From assembly GCA_024434115.1 (NCBI GenBank), contig QMIT01000007.1, forward strand, positions 62,001-126,000: DNA of 64,000 bases, in the 5' to 3' direction. A model generated the notes under the pieces. That model saw only the letters and a program-made list of their open reading frames with translations, did not search any database and was not told the DNA's origin. The translations under genes and the position numbers were made by a program. Of the stretch, positions 1 to 8,119 are shown piece by piece (positions within the stretch are counted from its first letter, which is position 1; every line of letters begins with the position of its first letter). The stretch is from Chloroflexota bacterium (GTDB lineage: Bacteria > Chloroflexota > Anaerolineae > Aggregatilineales > J027).

Positions 1-232
1 TCTGATTGAGTTCACGGAGCAACGATACATCCCCTTCCAACGTATTCAGAATGGTCGTTGTGGCGTCATCAATATCAGCCGATATGGGTGGTTCGTCAGC
101 ATTCGGGATGGGCGTTGGGGTTGAGCCATCTTGGGCGCGAACGGACATATTGGCATGGGGAGTCAATAAAACCATCCCCAGCAATGCCAGTAAAAGTAAG
201 GGTGTGATGAAACGCCAAAAGTTTTTGACCAT
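1..232 (-). CDS. Exported protein, N-terminal part only (cut by window edge)
   Basis: Reading the minus strand from an ATG at 232 gives an open frame of 77 codons that runs off the window. A GAGAGG ribosome binding site lies about 6 nt upstream of this ATG. The protein begins with a basic stretch (MVKNFWRF), a hydrophobic core rich in Leu (ITPLLLLALLGMVLLT) and a plausible signal peptidase I site near SVRAQ, followed by a Thr/Pro-containing linker (DGSTPTPIPNADEPP). It is therefore a secreted or periplasm-like protein. The function cannot be told because the body lies outside the window. It is read away from the DUF1232 gene. Confidence 0.7.
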   Translation of the reverse strand, partial: MVKNFWRFITPLLLLALLGMVLLTPHANMSVRAQDGSTPTPIPNADEPPISADIDDATTTILNTLEGDVSLLRELNQ

Positions 233-417
233 GCAGTCCTCTCAAAATTTCATTTTAGGGGGAAACGAAAGGTAATTGTAGGCTTATTTGCCCACGATTG
301 AATTACGCCTCTCTGACGCGCCATTCCTCACCTTGTCGTGCAACTTATGGCCCGACTGCCTCGTAATTATAATTGAAGAACGTCAAAAAAAGGGGCATGA
401 AGGAGTATGTAGGATCA

Positions 418-696
418 ATGCTAGAAAATCTACGACTGGCGTGGCGATTGTTTTGGGATCGCAACGTGAATGCGTCAACCAAGATTATCCCACTACTGGC
501 GGTACTCTATGTGCTGTCGCCCATTGACCTCTTGCCAGACGTCATCCCCGCGTTAGGCGTTACGGATGATGTGGGGGTATTCATCGTTGCGCTGGACTTC
601 TTTATCCGTTCCGTCCCCGACAGCATAGTACGCCATCACCGCGACATTTTGGAAGGTGTTATCAAGGGCAAATATAGAAGTGATGACCGAGAATAG
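418..696 (+). CDS. DUF1232 (YkvA-like) small membrane-associated protein
   Basis: A 92-aa protein with the hallmark motif YVLSPIDLLPDVIP followed by GVTDDVGV, which is the DUF1232/YkvA signature. The family is widespread in bacteria and its biochemical role is unknown. The hydrophobic stretch around residues 19-60 could be one or two membrane-associated helices. The ATG at 418 was chosen because AAGGAG lies about 12 nt upstream. An ATG at 397 would add seven residues, but its GGGG tract abuts the start codon. The gene converges with the CoA transferase, with only 6 nt between the two stops. Family assignment is firm, function unknown. Confidence 0.8.
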   Translation: MLENLRLAWRLFWDRNVNASTKIIPLLAVLYVLSPIDLLPDVIPALGVTDDVGVFIVALDFFIRSVPDSIVRHHRDILEGVIKGKYRSDDRE

Positions 697-702
697 GCCC
701 AA

Positions 703-1917
703 TCAAATCACCCCACGCCGTTGATAATCGGCGATTTCCGCCGGCTCAAGCCCCAACCAATCCATGAGTACGGCGGCGGTATCCTGCCCCAAAAATGGCG
801 GGGCATGTCGAATCGTTGGCGAGGTCTCCGAAAGTTTGATTGGCGACCCTGCCATCTCCACCGTTGTTCCGTTTTCAAATGTAACGGGTTGCACCAGTTG
901 GCGTGATTGGACATGGGGATCGCCAAAGGCGTCGGCGATTTGATTAATGGGGCCGGAGGGAATCCCCGCGTTGAGCAAAGCTGCTGTCCACGCATCCGCA
1001 GATTGTTGTATAAAAACCGCTTGCAGCAGCGCAATCAACTCTGTCCGATGTTTGACCCTCGCTGAATTGGTGACAAATCGTGCATCACTGGCAAGCTCCG
1101 GTTGACCAATGATTTTGCACAGCGCAGCAAATTGGGAATCATTCCCCACCGCTAAGATAAAAGGCCTGTCGGCGGCCTCGAAGGTTTGATAGGGCACAAT
1201 GTTGGGATGCCCATTGCCATAACGTGGCGGATTTTGGCCCGATACAAAATAATTGCTGGCGACATTGACCAGCGCCGCAAGTTGAGTATCCAGAAGGGCA
1301 ATATCCACGTGCTGCCCTCGTCCAGTTTGATGGCGATAATACAAGGCGGCTTGAATGGCGTTGGCGGCATATAATCCGGCAATGACATCCGAAATGGCAA
1401 CCCCCACTTTATAGGGTGGCCCATCGGTTGGTCCGGTAATTGCCATTAAGCCACTTTGTGCCTGAATAACATAATCGTAGCCGGGGCGGGAGGCATACGG
1501 GCCAGTCTGCCCATAACCTGTGATGCTGCAATAGATGAGACCGGGGTGTTCAGGCTGTAACTGCTCATAAGCGAGGCCGTAAGTTGCCATCTGCCCCACT
1601 TTGAAATTTTCGATCAGCACATCGCATTTCAGGGCCAATTGTTTCGCCAGCGCGATGCCTTCCGGTGTTTTTAGGTTGAGGGAAACACTGCGTTTGTTGC
1701 GATTAACGCTCAAATAATAGGCACTCAGTTGTTCGTCCCCCACCTCCAACCATGGAGGCCCCCATTCACGGGTATCGTCACCGCGTTGGGGATGTTCAAT
1801 TTTGATGACCTCCGCACCAAAATCGGCGAGGAGCATGGTACAGGATGGCCCGGCCAAGACACGGGTGAAATCGAGGATACGCAGGCCAGCAAGGGCGGAG
1901 GGAGTAGGTTGGATCAT
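703..1917 (-). CDS. CaiB/BaiF family (family III) CoA transferase
   Basis: A 404-aa protein, the usual length for family III CoA transferases, which move CoA between carboxylic acids. The N-terminus reads LRILDFTRVLAGPSCTMLLADFGAEVIKIE, given here in parts: the LDFTRVLAGP motif and the ADFGAEVIKIE motif are typical. The GYDYVIQAQSG segment (around residues 142-152) contains the Asp expected to be the catalytic residue. GRGQHVDIALLD and the IPSGPINQ segments near the C-terminal half are also family hallmarks. No dehydrogenase or racemase partner lies next to it, so the substrate cannot be named. The gene stands alone between the DUF1232 gene and the tRNA promoter. Confidence 0.9.
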   Translation of the reverse strand: MIQPTPSALAGLRILDFTRVLAGPSCTMLLADFGAEVIKIEHPQRGDDTREWGPPWLEVGDEQLSAYYLSVNRNKRSVSLNLKTPEGIALAKQLALKCDVLIENFKVGQMATYGLAYEQLQPEHPGLIYCSITGYGQTGPYASRPGYDYVIQAQSGLMAITGPTDGPPYKVGVAISDVIAGLYAANAIQAALYYRHQTGRGQHVDIALLDTQLAALVNVASNYFVSGQNPPRYGNGHPNIVPYQTFEAADRPFILAVGNDSQFAALCKIIGQPELASDARFVTNSARVKHRTELIALLQAVFIQQSADAWTAALLNAGIPSGPINQIADAFGDPHVQSRQLVQPVTFENGTTVEMAGSPIKLSETSPTIRHAPPFLGQDTAAVLMDWLGLEPAEIADYQRRGVI

Positions 1918-1980
1918 CAGGTACTCGACATCATTTTTGCATAAAAATAAAGAAATTGGGGTGGGTTCATTAATTCAACC

Positions 1981-2009
1981 TTGACGCCCCCTATTTTAAC
2001 TGATATTCT
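1981..2009 (+). promoter_or_regulatory. Predicted sigma-70-type promoter of the initiator tRNA gene
   Basis: TTGACG at 1981-1986 and TATTCT at 2004-2009 are separated by 17 nt. The mature tRNA would start 14 nt further on. This is a good match to a housekeeping promoter for a stable RNA. Confidence 0.6.
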
Positions 2010-2023
2010 CCTATCACCAACGA

Positions 2024-2397
2024 TGCGGGGTAGAGCAGTGGTAGCTCGTCGGGCTTAAGTTACAGGTTTGGGCAAGTCAGCAAATATGCTGGCAGATTTC
2101 AAAATTATCCGCACGCTATTTTGAAGTCTTTGAGCCTAACACTGTATGGGCTGCACATTGGGAAACTGATGTGTGAACTCCTATCAAATTCGGGGAAGCC
2201 GCTTGCGGGGTAATCCCGAGCCAAGCCTCAAAGCAAAAAACTTTGGGGAAGGTGTAGAGACTAAATGGTAGGCACCTAAACAGCCATCAAAAGCTGAATG
2301 GTGAAGAGATAGTCCAGACCACAAACTATCATGGGCAGTGAAAACTGTAGTGGTAAGCATAACCCGGAGGTCGCAGGTTCGAGTCCTGCCCCCGCTA
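2024..2397 (+). tRNA. Initiator tRNA-fMet (CAU), interrupted by a group I intron
   Basis: Exons are 2024-2055 and 2358-2397. Joined, they fold as a tRNA with anticodon stem TCGGG/CCCGG, anticodon CAU, and T arm GCAGG-TTCGAGT-CCTGC. Three features mark it as the initiator: the first acceptor pair is mismatched (T1 x T72), the anticodon stem has three stacked G-C pairs (GGG/CCC), and the D stem has a purine-11:pyrimidine-24 pair (A-T). The intron lies between U33 and C34, just 5' of the anticodon. The discriminator base is A and CCA is not encoded. This tRNA delivers formyl-Met to start codons, so splicing would be essential unless another copy exists elsewhere. Confidence 0.9.
2056..2357 (+). 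ncRNA. Group I self-splicing intron (302 nt) in the tRNA-fMet anticodon loop
   Basis: The 5' exon ends in U and the intron ends in G, as group I introns require. An internal guide sequence GGTTTGG at 2065-2071 pairs with the exon end UCGGGCU, placing a U-G wobble at the splice site (P1). The core contains TAATCCCGAGCCAAGCC (2211-2227), matching the P4/P5 region of tRNA-type group I introns. TCGGG upstream pairs with CCCGA in the core. GACTA (2259-2263) can pair with TAGTC (2310-2314) as P7, in the typical contexts AGAGACTAAATGG and GAAGAGATAGTCC. The pattern resembles subgroup IC3, as in cyanobacterial and plastid tRNA introns. No homing endonuclease ORF fits in it. Confidence 0.9.
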
Positions 2398-2408
2398 CTT
2401 AAAATTAG

Positions 2409-2434
2409 CCGCCATTTTTTGTGGCGGTTTTTTT
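2409..2434 (+). terminator. Rho-independent terminator after tRNA-fMet
   Basis: CCGCCA (2409-2414) pairs with TGGCGG (2422-2427) and is followed by seven T residues. The hairpin lies 11 nt after the tRNA 3' end. Confidence 0.85.
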
Positions 2435-2522
2435 ATTTCTACGAACCTGCTACAATGTCCCCGATTTTAACATTCTTATGAATACTCTAGCATTAATAGG
2501 AAGATTTAGAGGAGTCGTTGTT

Positions 2523-4052
2523 TTGTCGCGTACAACCTATCTTCGTTCGGTCACTTTGCTTGCATTTTTGGGAATTTTGCTTGGAGGCATCTGGCAGGTT
2601 AATCCCCCCTCCCGTCCCATCGCCCATGCCGCCAATCGCACCGCCAGCCAAGTTTGTTTTGCAGAGGTGAAATGGAATGGTGCCGCCAATTTGCGCATTG
2701 GCCCCAGCACGAATTATGGCATCGAGAAAGTTGCCGTGTCAGGCTTTAAGATGCGTGTTTTGGGTCAAGATGATGACGGTGAATGGCTTCAAGTTGAGGC
2801 AGGCGACCCGATAAATCTTATTGGTTGGGTGTGGTGGGAAAATGTGAATCTGTATGGGAACTGCACCCATCTACCTGACACAGGTGAGAATCTAAATATT
2901 GAATCTGCCCCCGCCGCGCCGGAAGATGTCGAACTGCCCGAATTCGCACAGGACATTGATTTCACTGACGAAGATCAAATATTTAAGTTGAATGACGGAA
3001 TGCTGTATGTGCGTTATGAGCATGAGGTGGACGAAAAAAACACCTTACAAGCGCACGTCTTGATTGCCGATCTGAATAATCCACATGTGGATGTGGGGGT
3101 ACACCTCGGTGCAGTGCCAGATTCAACAGCGACACTCGTTTCGGATATGGTTCAGGAGGCGGGGGCTTTTGTTGCCATCAATGGCGATTTTTATGGTGGA
3201 AACTATATGCCACAAGGCCTGACGGTGATTGACGGGGAACTGGTCATTGCCCCCAAACATCGGGCTACCTTCGCCATCACCGAAAACCACAATGTCTATA
3301 TCGGCTACTTCACTGAATCGTGGACATGGCCTGCGACGGTGATTGCCGAGACAGGCAGCGTTATCCCGCTGCAACTCGCCAATCTACCCTGCGACCCGGC
3401 GTGGCTGTGCATCTACACCGACCACATGCGTCGGCTGCTTGTCAAATGGGGATATGATGGCACCCGTGTGCTGCTCAGTCCCGAATTTGAAGTATTGGAT
3501 ATTGTGGTTGACCGCTTTATGGAAATCCCCGAAGGCCATTATGTGTTGCGGGCTGGGACATTCACTGACGCGGGCAAATGGCTGAAAGAAAATGTCGAAA
3601 TCGGGGACACGCTCCAAGTCAATTTGGAAACCCACCCCGATTGGCGTAATTATGAAAATGCCATCAGTGGTGGGCCGATTTTTGTGAATAATGGACGCTT
3701 CCGGCAAGATTGTGACCCCAATGTCTCCGAGGCACGACGGGTCTGTGAAGAATTTGATGACCGATTCCGCGAGGCACATTATTTTGACGTGCATATTCCA
3801 CGCTCGGCAGTGGGTTATAACCGCGATACCAAAACCTTGATTCTAGTGATGGTTGAAGGGTATGAACTCGGCGCAGGGATTACCCAAGAGGAATTGGCCG
3901 ATTTGATGATTCGTTATGGCGCACAATCCGCAATGGAATTTGACGGCGGTGGCTCATCTAGTTTGTGGGTTGATCGCGGCTTCGTGAATGATTTTGGCTA
4001 TGATGGCGAACGACGGGTATCGAACGCCTTGATGCTCTATTGGAACGAATAA
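2523..4052 (+). CDS. Exported phosphodiester glycosidase (NAGPA domain) with N-terminal SH3b domain
   Basis: With a TTG start at 2523 the protein is 509 aa. An AGAGGAG ribosome site lies 8 nt upstream and the product starts with a classical signal peptide (MSRTTYLRSVTLLAFLG). An ATG at 2478 is the main alternative. A GTG at 2421 lies inside the tRNA terminator and is unlikely. Residues about 40-115 look like a bacterial SH3 domain (NLRIGPSTNYG, GWVWWENVNL). The rest is a phosphodiester glycosidase domain: AINGDFYGG, NAISGGPIFVNNG, PRSAVGYNRDTKTLILV and MEFDGGGSSSLWV are its conserved blocks. Family members cleave sugar phosphodiester caps or act on exopolysaccharide. The natural substrate cannot be told here. 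The gene converges with the metalloprotease gene. Confidence 0.88.
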   Translation: MSRTTYLRSVTLLAFLGILLGGIWQVNPPSRPIAHAANRTASQVCFAEVKWNGAANLRIGPSTNYGIEKVAVSGFKMRVLGQDDDGEWLQVEAGDPINLIGWVWWENVNLYGNCTHLPDTGENLNIESAPAAPEDVELPEFAQDIDFTDEDQIFKLNDGMLYVRYEHEVDEKNTLQAHVLIADLNNPHVDVGVHLGAVPDSTATLVSDMVQEAGAFVAINGDFYGGNYMPQGLTVIDGELVIAPKHRATFAITENHNVYIGYFTESWTWPATVIAETGSVIPLQLANLPCDPAWLCIYTDHMRRLLVKWGYDGTRVLLSPEFEVLDIVVDRFMEIPEGHYVLRAGTFTDAGKWLKENVEIGDTLQVNLETHPDWRNYENAISGGPIFVNNGRFRQDCDPNVSEARRVCEEFDDRFREAHYFDVHIPRSAVGYNRDTKTLILVMVEGYELGAGITQEELADLMIRYGAQSAMEFDGGGSSSLWVDRGFVNDFGYDGERRVSNALMLYWNE

Positions 4053-4081
4053 GCCACAGCGCAGAAACTATGGAATTTGGG

Positions 4082-4107
4082 AGAGGGGTAATGAGTGCCC
4101 CTCTTTT
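4082..4107 (+). terminator. Terminator between convergent genes
   Basis: AGAGGGG (4082-4088) pairs with CCCCTCT (4098-4104) and is followed by T residues. It lies between the stops of the glycosidase gene and the opposing protease gene, and serves mainly the plus-strand gene. Confidence 0.75.
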
Positions 4108-4110
4108 CAT

Positions 4111-5331
4111 TTAATCGCCAAATGAGGGGGAGCCATATAAACGCCGCAAGGTATTGATGTCACGAATGGAAAGTGATGTATTGGGGGTTTCCTGAAAATA
4201 CATAATGTCGTCGGGGTCAGGGCTGTGGACGACGACCCCTAGCGCATGGACAAGCTCATGAAGAGTCGCCGCAACCGGATAAAAGGCGGCGGTGGAGACA
4301 AAGGCGAACCCCCTAAAATCGGGCCGGGCACTGCCACCCCATGTACGGAAGGTGGCACACCCCGCCACGACAAAAATATCACTGACTTCACACTCTTTGG
4401 CTAGCTGAATCGCATCAACAATTTTTAGTACAATATCGGCCTGCCGCTCGTCGTCGGTTCGCTCAATCTCAATGACCTGATTGAGTTCGGCAATCGCATT
4501 TTTCACCGCATAGTCCCATATCAGATCAGTGCCTTCGCTTTCAAAATAAATCGTGACCGGGAATTCATAGAACCGCCAGTAACGGCCATTAGCATAGTAC
4601 AATTCCATTGTCGTGCCGTCGCCATTGCCGAGCCAATAGGTATCGCCAAAATTCACCGGGTCTATCGTCATGATGGGGCGCGACGTGGAGAACGGCGTAT
4701 CGGTTGGGCGGGGGGTGCTGGTGTAATAGGGCGGCAAGGTGGCAGTTGGAATGGTGGGATTCGGCGTCCATGTTGGCGGGAGTTCGTCACGACCCTCGAC
4801 ACTTGGTCGGGTTGGAACTGCCCCTGAATTATCTACCGACGCATTAGGTGTTGGATTGGCGTTAAAAGCGGACTGGGTAGGCGAAGCCGGTTTATCATCC
4901 TTGCCCAACACAATAATGACCGCTGCAATGACGCCCATCAAGAGGCCTACCGCAACCACAACCAAGACCCCCGTCAGCCAATGCGATGATTGAGTTTGCT
5001 TGACCGCGGGGGACTGCGACGGCATCCAGTTTGTCGTTTTAGGAGGTTCAAGAACCGGCGCGGCAAAAGGCGGTGGAACAGGGGCAACCTCGAAAATCAA
5101 TTCGGCGAGTTTGGCTTTGGCCCCACCGTGATTGGGGTTAATACGCAGCACCTGATTCAGAGCGTATTCAACATGGCGGGGGTTGGTGACGGTATTGGCG
5201 GCTAACCACCATGCCATTTCATTATCTGGTTCGCTTTTAAGCAGGGGGTCTATCAGTTTCAGCGCCTCGGCCCGATTTCCCGCCTTAATTAAAGCATAGG
5301 CCCGCTGTAATTGTGATTTGGTTTGCTCATC
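4111..5331 (-). CDS. Membrane-anchored protein with TPR-like N-terminus and metzincin-like protease domain
   Basis: From the ATG at 5331 the product is 406 aa. Residues about 1-70 form TPR-like helices (AYALIKAGNRAEALKLIDPLL). One transmembrane segment lies near residues 130-155 (LTGVLVVVAVGLLMGVIAAV). It is followed by a Thr/Pro-rich linker and a C-terminal domain of about 160 residues with HELVHALGVVVH and, 10 residues later, DIMYF. This matches a zinc-metzincin site plus Met-turn, except that the third His is one residue later than in the usual HExxHxxGxxH. The protease domain should face outside. An upstream TTG at 5379 could extend the N-terminus by 16 residues. The gene is divergent from the CDGSH gene. 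The target is unknown. Confidence 0.78.
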   Translation of the reverse strand, partial: DEQTKSQLQRAYALIKAGNRAEALKLIDPLLKSEPDNEMAWWLAANTVTNPRHVEYALNQVLRINPNHGGAKAKLAELIFEVAPVPPPFAAPVLEPPKTTNWMPSQSPAVKQTQSSHWLTGVLVVVAVGLLMGVIAAVIIVLGKDDKPASPTQSAFNANPTPNASVDNSGAVPTRPSVEGRDELPPTWTPNPTIPTATLPPYYTSTPRPTDTPFSTSRPIMTIDPVNFGDTYWLGNGDGTTMELYYANGRYWRFYEFPVTIYFESEGTDLIWDYAVKNAIAELNQVIEIERTDDERQADIVLKIVDAIQLAKECEVSDIFVVAGCATFRTWGGSARPDFRGFAFVSTAAFYPVAATLHELVHALGVVVHSPDPDDIMYFQETPNTSLSIRDINTLRRLYGSPSFGD

Positions 5332-5419
5332 CATCCCGATTTTGGCAACCTGTAAGATATACTTTTTCCCGTGCGTCAACTCTGCAATAAACGATAGTAA
5401 TTTATGGCGAGGAAATCAA

Positions 5420-6070
5420 GTGGCTAAAATTCATGAATATCAGGGACAAGGCATTACCGTACAATATGAGCTAAAGCGCTGTATCCATGCCGAAAAATGT
5501 GTACATGGCCTTCCAACAGTTTTTAATCGAGAAAGCCGACCTTGGATTCAGCCTCAACACGCGACTGCCGACGAGCTTGCAGTGGTGATTGAGCAATGCC
5601 CAACCGGAGCACTTCATTATCAACGGACGGATGGCGGCACACCCGAAGCCATTCCCCAAGAACATACCATCACGATTGAACCGAATGGGCCTCTGCATGT
5701 GCGGGGCAATATCGAAGTAGTCAGCAGTAATGGTAGCCTCATTCTGAATGAGACACGGGTGGCATTATGTCGGTGTGGGGCATCCCAATTTAAGCCATTT
5801 TGTGATAACAGCCATATTGCGGCTGGGTTCACTGATCCCGGCCTGCCCGAAACTACCACGATTAAAGATTTATCGGATGGTGAAACCCGAATGGTCATTA
5901 CACTCAACCAGAATGGGCCGATTGGCATTGCGGGAAATTTTCGCATCTTAAACGCGAATGGCGAAGTGATTTTTCAGGGAACCGAGGCATGGCTATGTCG
6001 CTGCGGGGGGTCTAAAAATAAGCCGTTTTGTGATAAAACGCATCGAACCAACGGATTTCAAGCGGACTAG
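5420..6070 (+). CDS. Iron-sulfur protein: Fer4_19-type domain plus two CDGSH domains
   Basis: A 216-aa cytoplasmic protein starting at GTG 5420, with GAGGAAA as ribosome site. The N-terminal 75 residues have a divergent ferredoxin-like pattern (CIHAEKCVHG and EQCPTGAL), as in the mono-cluster Fer4_19 family. Two CDGSH-type 2Fe-2S motifs follow, CRCGASQFKPFCDNSH near residue 115 and CRCGGSKNKPFCDKTH near residue 195. Both keep the C-x-C...C...H ligands, but the CDG glycine is replaced by Asn and Lys. Such proteins bind redox-active clusters. Their partners are poorly known. It is followed after 12 nt by a methyltransferase gene and the two may be co-transcribed. Confidence 0.88.
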   Translation: MAKIHEYQGQGITVQYELKRCIHAEKCVHGLPTVFNRESRPWIQPQHATADELAVVIEQCPTGALHYQRTDGGTPEAIPQEHTITIEPNGPLHVRGNIEVVSSNGSLILNETRVALCRCGASQFKPFCDNSHIAAGFTDPGLPETTTIKDLSDGETRMVITLNQNGPIGIAGNFRILNANGEVIFQGTEAWLCRCGGSKNKPFCDKTHRTNGFQAD

Positions 6071-6082
6071 GGTCATCCAAAA

Positions 6083-6613
6083 ATGAACCATCAAAATCAT
6101 ATTGATTTGCTGCGACATGGCATTCCACAAGTCGGCGGCGTATGGGCCGATTTGGGGTCGGGGACAGGGGCATTTACCCTTGCTTTGGCAGAGTTGATCG
6201 GGCCAACGGGCGAGATTTATTCGGTAGATAAAGATCGGGGGTCGCTCCAAGAGCAATCCAAAACGATGCAGGCGCATTTTCCCAAAAACACGGTGCATTA
6301 CCTTAAGGGCGATTTCACTGAAGGGTTGGAATTGCCGCCGCTGGATGGGGTGGTCATGGCGAATTCACTGCATTTTGTCGCTGACCGTCACAAAGAGGCC
6401 GTCTTGCAGCAAATCAAAGGGTATCTGAAACCAGAGGGGCGTATCCTGATTGTGGAATACAACACTGATTCCGGTAACACATGGGTGCCGCATCCTTTTT
6501 CATATCCGACATGGGAAAAGATGGCAAAACAGATGGGTTTTGAGCATACCCGACTGCTGGCGACCTATCCGAGCCGATTTTTGCACGAAATCTATGCAGC
6601 GGCAAGCTGGTGA
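6083..6613 (+). CDS. Class I SAM-dependent methyltransferase
   Basis: A 176-aa Rossmann-fold methyltransferase. The SAM-binding motif I reads WADLGSGTGAFTLAL near residue 21. An acidic motif II (IYSVDKDRGSL) and a post-motif segment (LDGVVMANSLHFV, then GRILIVEYN) follow in the usual order. The protein is short and lacks a recognisable substrate domain, so the substrate (small molecule, lipid or quinone-like) is open. It lies 12 nt behind the CDGSH protein gene. The ATG at 6083 is the only sensible start. Confidence 0.82.
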   Translation: MNHQNHIDLLRHGIPQVGGVWADLGSGTGAFTLALAELIGPTGEIYSVDKDRGSLQEQSKTMQAHFPKNTVHYLKGDFTEGLELPPLDGVVMANSLHFVADRHKEAVLQQIKGYLKPEGRILIVEYNTDSGNTWVPHPFSYPTWEKMAKQMGFEHTRLLATYPSRFLHEIYAAASW

Positions 6614-6657
6614 GACTTTAACTTGAAATGCAGGTTAGCCGACATAAAACCGTTGTG

Positions 6658-6716
6658 GGGTAAATGATAAAACTTGACCCTCTTACGGCGGAAAGTTAGA
6701 ATACCATCATTTACCC
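6658..6716. promoter_or_regulatory. asnS promoter framed by a perfect 11-bp inverted repeat
   Basis: TTGACC (6674-6679) and TAGAAT (6697-6702) are separated by exactly 17 nt, a strong promoter candidate for asnS. GGGTAAATGAT (6658-6668) and ATCATTTACCC (6706-6716) are exact inverted copies that enclose it. The downstream copy would lie around the transcription start. This could be a pair of operator sites or an RNA/DNA hairpin. No T-box features were found. Confidence 0.6.
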
Positions 6717-6738
6717 AGTCTACAAAGGATTTTTTGAC

Positions 6739-8070
6739 GTGACTGTTCTAATCGAAAACATTGCTGGCTATGAAGGGCAGGAAGTGACCCTTAAAGGCTG
6801 GCTGTATAACAAAACAGGCAAAGGCAAGCTCTTATTCTTGAAAGTACGCGATGGCAGCGGCTTGATTCAATGTGTGGCCTTCCAAGCCGATTTATCGGAA
6901 GAAGTCTTTGACATCGCCAAACGTATCCCCCAAGAATCTTCGCTGATCGTGACCGGGATCGTCCGCAAGGATGAACGCGCCCCCGGTTTCCCCGGCGGAT
7001 ACGAAATCGGTATCAAAAATCTTGAAATCGTGCAGATGGCTGAGGACTATCCGATCACGCCGAAGGAACACGGTGTTGAATTTTTGATGGACAATCGCCA
7101 TTTGTGGGTACGCTCCTCCCGCCAATGGGCCATTTTGCGAATCCGCGCCACCGTCATCAAGGCAATCCGGGATTGGCTGGATAATCATGGGTATACGTTG
7201 ATAGATACCCCCATTTTGTCCAGCAATGCCGGGGAAAATTCAACCGACCTGTTTGAATTGGACTATTTTGGGACGCCTGCCTATCTCGCCCAAACGGGTC
7301 AACTTTATAACGAAGCTAATATGATGTCGTTTGGCAAGGTGTATGCATTTGGGCCAACCTTCCGCGCCGAGAAATCCAAGACCCGCCGCCATTTGATTGA
7401 ATTTTGGATGGTCGAGCCGGAAATGGCCTATTTCTCGCTGGAAGATTTAATGGCGATGGAGGAGGAATTTGTCAGCTATATCGTGCAGACCGTCCTCGAA
7501 ACCCGCAAATTGGAACTGGCCCTGATCGAACGCGACACGACCAAACTGCAAAATGTCAAAGCGCCCTTCCCACGCATCGCCTATGATGACGCGGTGGAGA
7601 TGCTGAAGCAATTAGAGGCTGAAGCCACTGACCCCGAACAAAAACAACTGCTGCATATGGAGTGGGGCACGGATTTCGGCAGTCCGCATGAAACTGCTGT
7701 TGCGGAACGTTTTGACCGTCCGGTGTTTGTGTATCACTACCCCACCGCTGTCAAAGCCTTTTATATGCAGCCCGTCGCGGGGCGTAAGGAAGTGTGCCGC
7801 AGCGTTGACCTGCTTGCACCGGAAGGGTATGGCGAAATTACGGGTGGTAGTGAACGCATTTACGATGGAGCATTATTGGCAGAACGGGTCAAAGAAATCG
7901 GCATCAACCCCGAAAATTATCGGTGGTATCTGGATTTGCGGCGTTATGGGAGTGTGCCACACGCCGGGTTTGGCTTGGGTGTCGAACGCACCGTCGCATG
8001 GATTTGTGGTCTGCCGCATATCCGCGAAACGATTCCGTATGCGCGTATGCTGCACCGCTTGAATCCATAA
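6739..8070 (+). CDS. asnS: Asparaginyl-tRNA synthetase
   Basis: A 443-aa class IIb aminoacyl-tRNA synthetase that charges tRNA-Asn with asparagine. The N-terminal 110 residues form an OB-fold anticodon-binding domain ([20 protein letters not shown]). The catalytic core has [12 protein letters not shown], the motif 2 region [20 protein letters not shown], and motif 3 [15 protein letters not shown] near the C-terminus. The overall layout fits AsnRS rather than AspRS, since the long AspRS insertion is missing. The start is GTG 6739 behind AAAGGA. Its own strong promoter lies just upstream. Presence of this gene suggests direct Asn-tRNA charging in this organism. Confidence 0.93.
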   Translation: MTVLIENIAGYEGQEVTLKGWLYNKTGKGKLLFLKVRDGSGLIQCVAFQADLSEEVFDIAKRIPQESSLIVTGIVRKDERAPGFPGGYEIGIKNLEIVQMAEDYPITPKEHGVEFLMDNRHLWVRSSRQWAILRIRATVIKAIRDWLDNHGYTLIDTPILSSNAGENSTDLFELDYFGTPAYLAQTGQLYNEANMMSFGKVYAFGPTFRAEKSKTRRHLIEFWMVEPEMAYFSLEDLMAMEEEFVSYIVQTVLETRKLELALIERDTTKLQNVKAPFPRIAYDDAVEMLKQLEAEATDPEQKQLLHMEWGTDFGSPHETAVAERFDRPVFVYHYPTAVKAFYMQPVAGRKEVCRSVDLLAPEGYGEITGGSERIYDGALLAERVKEIGINPENYRWYLDLRRYGSVPHAGFGLGVERTVAWICGLPHIRETIPYARMLHRLNP

Positions 8071-8119
8071 TCTTGAAAACACGATCAATGTAATCTGGGG
8101 TTTGGGATAGCGTCTGCTC

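Noticed and set aside
6-275. Plus-strand open frame of 89 codons at the window start
   Set aside because: It lies antisense to a frame with a good ribosome site and signal peptide (232 to 1, minus strand) and has no protein-like features.
2421-2522. N-terminal extension of the phosphodiester glycosidase to a GTG at 2421
   Set aside because: The GTG is part of the tRNA terminator hairpin, and a TTG at 2523 has an ideal ribosome site and gives a normal signal peptide.
4739-4993. Plus-strand frame opposite the metalloprotease
   Set aside because: It is the shadow of the Thr/Pro-rich linker in the opposite strand, with no supporting start signals.
6614-6738. T-box riboswitch upstream of asnS
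   Set aside because: No T-box bulge sequence or specifier stem could be seen in the 125-nt leader; the inverted repeat brackets the promoter instead.
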